A stretch of DNA of 25,857 nucleotides. Origin: VGMD01 sp964552055. GTDB taxonomy: Bacteria; Chlamydiota; Chlamydiia; Chlamydiales; 2-12-FULL-49-11. Both the position numbers and the translations under genes were made by a program. Positions 23,430 through 25,857 of the stretch are shown piece by piece; positions within the stretch are counted from its first letter, which is position 1, and each line of letters starts with the position of its first letter. The notes beneath the pieces were generated by a model. The model did no database searches and was not told the origin of the DNA. It was given only the letters and a program-made list of their open reading frames with translations. The stretch is from contig CAZKFL010000029.1 of NCBI GenBank assembly GCA_964552055.1, positions 1-25,857 of the forward strand. The letters run 5' to 3'.

Positions 23430-24485
23430 ATGAAAATATCACATGGAATGCTTATTTGTGCTCTCGCAATTTTTTGTATTGCCGGTGCCCATATTAATGC
23501 AAGCGCACAAAATTATGAGGAGAATCAAGTTATGTCATCTATCACAGCCGTTGATGTATGCGAAATGGGCCCTATTTATGATGAAGCTGCTGGTTACAAG
23601 TATTCGCTACCTCAAAGCGTATTGGAGGGGTTTTTATCGGGGAAAGCATTTGATCATCCTAAAGTCTATTCTGCAGACGAAAGCGTAAGATTACATGATG
23701 ATATCAATGAGATCTATCAAGCAATTCTTGCAAGAGGTCCTGAAAAAGATAATCTTGCAGTGATGACAGCGGGCGCGCCCGGATCTGGAAAAACATTTAT
23801 GATGCGCCAAATTTTGGCAGAATCTAGAAGTGTTGGCACAGATTATGCTTATGTTTGCCCAGATGATGTTTGCTTGAAGTCTCAAAGCAGAACTTATGGT
23901 GCGGATATTGTAAGCAGTGGTGATTCTAAAGAGGCAAGGCTTGCTGCATACAACAAATGGAGACCCGGATCAAATGCTGCAACTCATCTGATTTTAGGTA
24001 ATTTGATTCGTGAGAAATTTGCATTTTATTTTGGAACTACTTCAACTGGTCCTGCTACAGGAAAATTCTTTGATTTTCTTAAAAAGCAAGGTTATCAGAT
24101 TAAATTAATCCATATATCAGCTCCAGATGATGTTCGTTGGGCATCAATTCAAGAGCGCGATAAAACCTTTATCCAAACAACTGAGACCGATGTCTGCGAA
24201 AAAGGATTGCTATTACCCCAACGTATTATGGATACCTATCTTGCATATGCAGATGCAATTGACTTCTACTATCGAGATGGAGTTCATGCAGACGCTGAGC
24301 TATCTGCAATATGGACTCGGAATATAGATTGTACAGAAGCATTGGGGACCCTACAAATAGTTTCATCTCCTAAATATGAACAAATTAAAGCCATTCATAA
24401 TGCGGCTACTGAAGTTTTATTTAGACCTGAACTTCAATGGGAATTAACAGTCGAAAAAAATTCTAAGATTCTTGTAATGAATTGA
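23430..24485 (+). CDS. Exported zeta-toxin-like P-loop kinase
   Basis: A 351-aa protein. Residues 1-26 are a clear Sec-type signal (SHGMLICALAIFCIAGAHINASA). The core has Walker A GAPGSGKT (115-122), then CPDDV (143-147), where zeta toxins keep their catalytic Asp. Next come WRPGSNAATHLILGNLI (177-193) and GTTSTG (202-207), matching the zeta order 'Arg, helix, G-T'. The C-terminal half includes IHISAPDDVRWASIQERD (228-244), the usual nucleotide-kinase lid region. Classic zeta toxins phosphorylate UDP-GlcNAc in the cytosol and come with an epsilon antitoxin; here there is no antitoxin and the product is exported. A substrate in the periplasm or host is inferred. No Shine-Dalgarno is visible at the ATG; Met7 is an in-frame alternative. 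Confidence 0.8.
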   Translation: MKISHGMLICALAIFCIAGAHINASAQNYEENQVMSSITAVDVCEMGPIYDEAAGYKYSLPQSVLEGFLSGKAFDHPKVYSADESVRLHDDINEIYQAILARGPEKDNLAVMTAGAPGSGKTFMMRQILAESRSVGTDYAYVCPDDVCLKSQSRTYGADIVSSGDSKEARLAAYNKWRPGSNAATHLILGNLIREKFAFYFGTTSTGPATGKFFDFLKKQGYQIKLIHISAPDDVRWASIQERDKTFIQTTETDVCEKGLLLPQRIMDTYLAYADAIDFYYRDGVHADAELSAIWTRNIDCTEALGTLQIVSSPKYEQIKAIHNAATEVLFRPELQWELTVEKNSKILVMN

Positions 24486-24583
24486 TGAAAATAAATGACT
24501 GATATATTGAGAAGGATTCAAAAATAGGTATTTCTGAATGGAGATTTCGGCATTTTTGAATAAGCCTCAATATAAAGATCAAC

Positions 24584-24613
24584 TTGATAAAATCTAAATA
24601 CTTGGTCTATTCT
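24584..24613 (+). promoter_or_regulatory. Putative promoter of the partial exported protein gene
   Basis: TTGATA (24584-24589), an 18-nt spacer and TATTCT (24608-24613), about 27 nt before the GTG start. The match is moderate; nothing better lies in the 154-nt gap after the zeta-like gene. Confidence 0.3.
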
Positions 24614-24639
24614 TTCTAAATCTTTGTGAGAAAAATCAA

Positions 24640-25857
24640 GTGAAATTTTTTAGATCGTGCATTTGTTTGCTGCTAGTTTTTACAACTCCTGTAAGTTTCA
24701 TTGATTGCCGTGAACATCACCATAAAAAGCACAAACATCATTCGAGACAGAGATCAAAAACAATTGCGCAGGAAAAGGGGCTGAATGATCTGCATCTTTG
24801 GACTTATGATGAGATTCTAAGGCTTTTGGATGAAGTTGAGTCGGGGAAAATTGAAAAAAAGTGCAGCAGGGATGATTGCAGAAAAATAGATCGCTTCTTA
24901 GCGCTATTAGCTAAGGAAGGGCAGGCTTCTGAAAATCCCTGCCTTGATAGGGATATTGCAGAATTAATTCCGGAGCATTCTACTCCCTCTGAAAATATTT
25001 CATCTGGTGGTATAAGTGGCTGTATTGCATCTATAAGCCCTTCATTTGCTTCCTATTTTTCGTGGAAGGCCATAAAAGCAACAAGCTCTCATAAAAGTAG
25101 CTGGAAAAAAACTAAGAATTTTGTGCACAAGCACAGAAAAGAAATCATTATTGGCATTGCTGTTGTTGTAGTCGTTGTAGTTGTTGTTACAGTTGTTGTG
25201 ATGACATCGGGTACAGCCGCATCTGCCGCAACTTCTGCAGGAGGAGCTGCTCTTGGCGCGCTTGAGCGTGCAAGAAAAAATGATCCTCCCTCTCAATCAG
25301 TGATGCGGGAAGTGCTTGATGAAAATTTAGAATCTATCAGAGGTCTTGCAACTGAACCCCAAGATGCAGTACTAAGTGAAACAGCAAGAGATTTAGGTTC
25401 CATTTCCGCACATAATAGTTTAAGAGAACTAACAAGCACGCTTGATAATGACTTTGAACATGAAGTTATTGATCATGGATTTTCAACCAATTTTACCTCG
25501 TATTATGCAAATGGGCAGCAAGCCTATAAAGACTATGAATGTTATGCTCACCAAGAGCAAGAATCTAGCTACGAGTTTAATAAAAGTTTTGCCAAAAGCC
25601 TTCCCTACGGAATTCGTGACTCAGGAGAAAACCTTCTTGAATTTACAAAAGATATAACTATACACCCCATTCAAACAAGCATCCAAATTTATAGCTCAAT
25701 GAAACAGCTCGGCGAGCTCGCGAAGTCAGGCGAATGGAAAGATATTAGCCAAACTTTAACCCGCATTTCTCACAAACACTCGGGAAAGTCGGTCGAGATG
25801 TCACCTCAGATTTTTGAAAATTATTGCGAGAATATTATCTCTATCGATAAAGCGAGC
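24640..25857 (+). CDS. Exported membrane-anchored protein, 3' end beyond the window
   Basis: The frame is open from GTG at 24640 through the window edge, 406 codons, so the gene is partial. GTG is chosen because it gives a good signal peptide (MKFFRSCICLLLVFTTPVS) and no in-frame ATG occurs for about 185 codons; GAG lies 11 nt upstream. A His/Lys-rich stretch (26-34, HHHKKHKHH) follows. Next is a conserved-looking phrase DLHLWTYDEILRLLDEVESG (50-69) and a KKCSRDDCRKIDRFLALLAKEG module. A striking membrane helix with a run of nine valines (about 168-188) is preceded by basic residues, and then comes an Ala/Gly-rich linker. From memory, unverified, similar N-terminal halves occur in a multi-copy family of environmental chlamydiae whose C-terminal ends vary, like polymorphic toxins. 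That end is not in view. Confidence 0.75.
   Translation, partial: MKFFRSCICLLLVFTTPVSFIDCREHHHKKHKHHSRQRSKTIAQEKGLNDLHLWTYDEILRLLDEVESGKIEKKCSRDDCRKIDRFLALLAKEGQASENPCLDRDIAELIPEHSTPSENISSGGISGCIASISPSFASYFSWKAIKATSSHKSSWKKTKNFVHKHRKEIIIGIAVVVVVVVVVTVVVMTSGTAASAATSAGGAALGALERARKNDPPSQSVMREVLDENLESIRGLATEPQDAVLSETARDLGSISAHNSLRELTSTLDNDFEHEVIDHGFSTNFTSYYANGQQAYKDYECYAHQEQESSYEFNKSFAKSLPYGIRDSGENLLEFTKDITIHPIQTSIQIYSSMKQLGELAKSGEWKDISQTLTRISHKHSGKSVEMSPQIFENYCENIISIDKAS

Overview
The window reads as a piece of an AT-rich chromosome from a member of the Chlamydiae, most likely an amoeba- or arthropod-associated 'environmental' chlamydia rather than Chlamydia itself. Reasons: a compact tolB-pal unit of chlamydial type, an F-box protein with the C-terminal architecture I associate from memory with Parachlamydia/Waddlia-like genomes, many short lipoproteins, and a large block of coiled-coil proteins with no obvious relatives. 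No rRNA, tRNA, CRISPR array, transposase or phage gene was seen. Lineage is inferred, not proven.

Left part (1-8.1 kb): a GDP-L-fucose synthase gene lies on the minus strand, divergent from a tight plus-strand operon of tolB, pal, a coiled-coil lipoprotein, murI (glutamate racemase) and an OmpR/PhoB-type response regulator. This operon concerns the cell envelope and peptidoglycan. A membrane protein gene converges on it, with a hairpin at the junction. Two adjacent lipoprotein genes sharing a helical motif and a membrane-anchored TPR protein follow. A ~100-bp imperfect palindrome closes the section.

Middle part (8.1-15.1 kb): a good promoter drives a two-gene operon of a 944-aa exported TPR protein and a 1171-aa exported protein with a C-terminal von Willebrand A-like domain. 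A small unknown gene follows.

Right part (15.2-25.9 kb): an eight-gene minus-strand operon (transcribed from 20786 to 15215) encodes mostly alpha-helical, coiled-coil proteins. It has grown partly by tandem duplication: two pairs of adjacent paralogues are readable by eye. The last protein ends in Cys-Ser-Ile-Met, a textbook eukaryotic CaaX prenylation box, and another ends in a hydrophobic tail. Next to it lie a structured GC-rich non-coding block, two small unknown ORFs, an F-box protein, a small unknown gene, a zeta-toxin-like P-loop kinase with a signal peptide, and the start of a large exported protein that runs off the window. I read this right half as a host-interaction island. The helical operon with its CaaX protein is the best candidate for an undescribed system.
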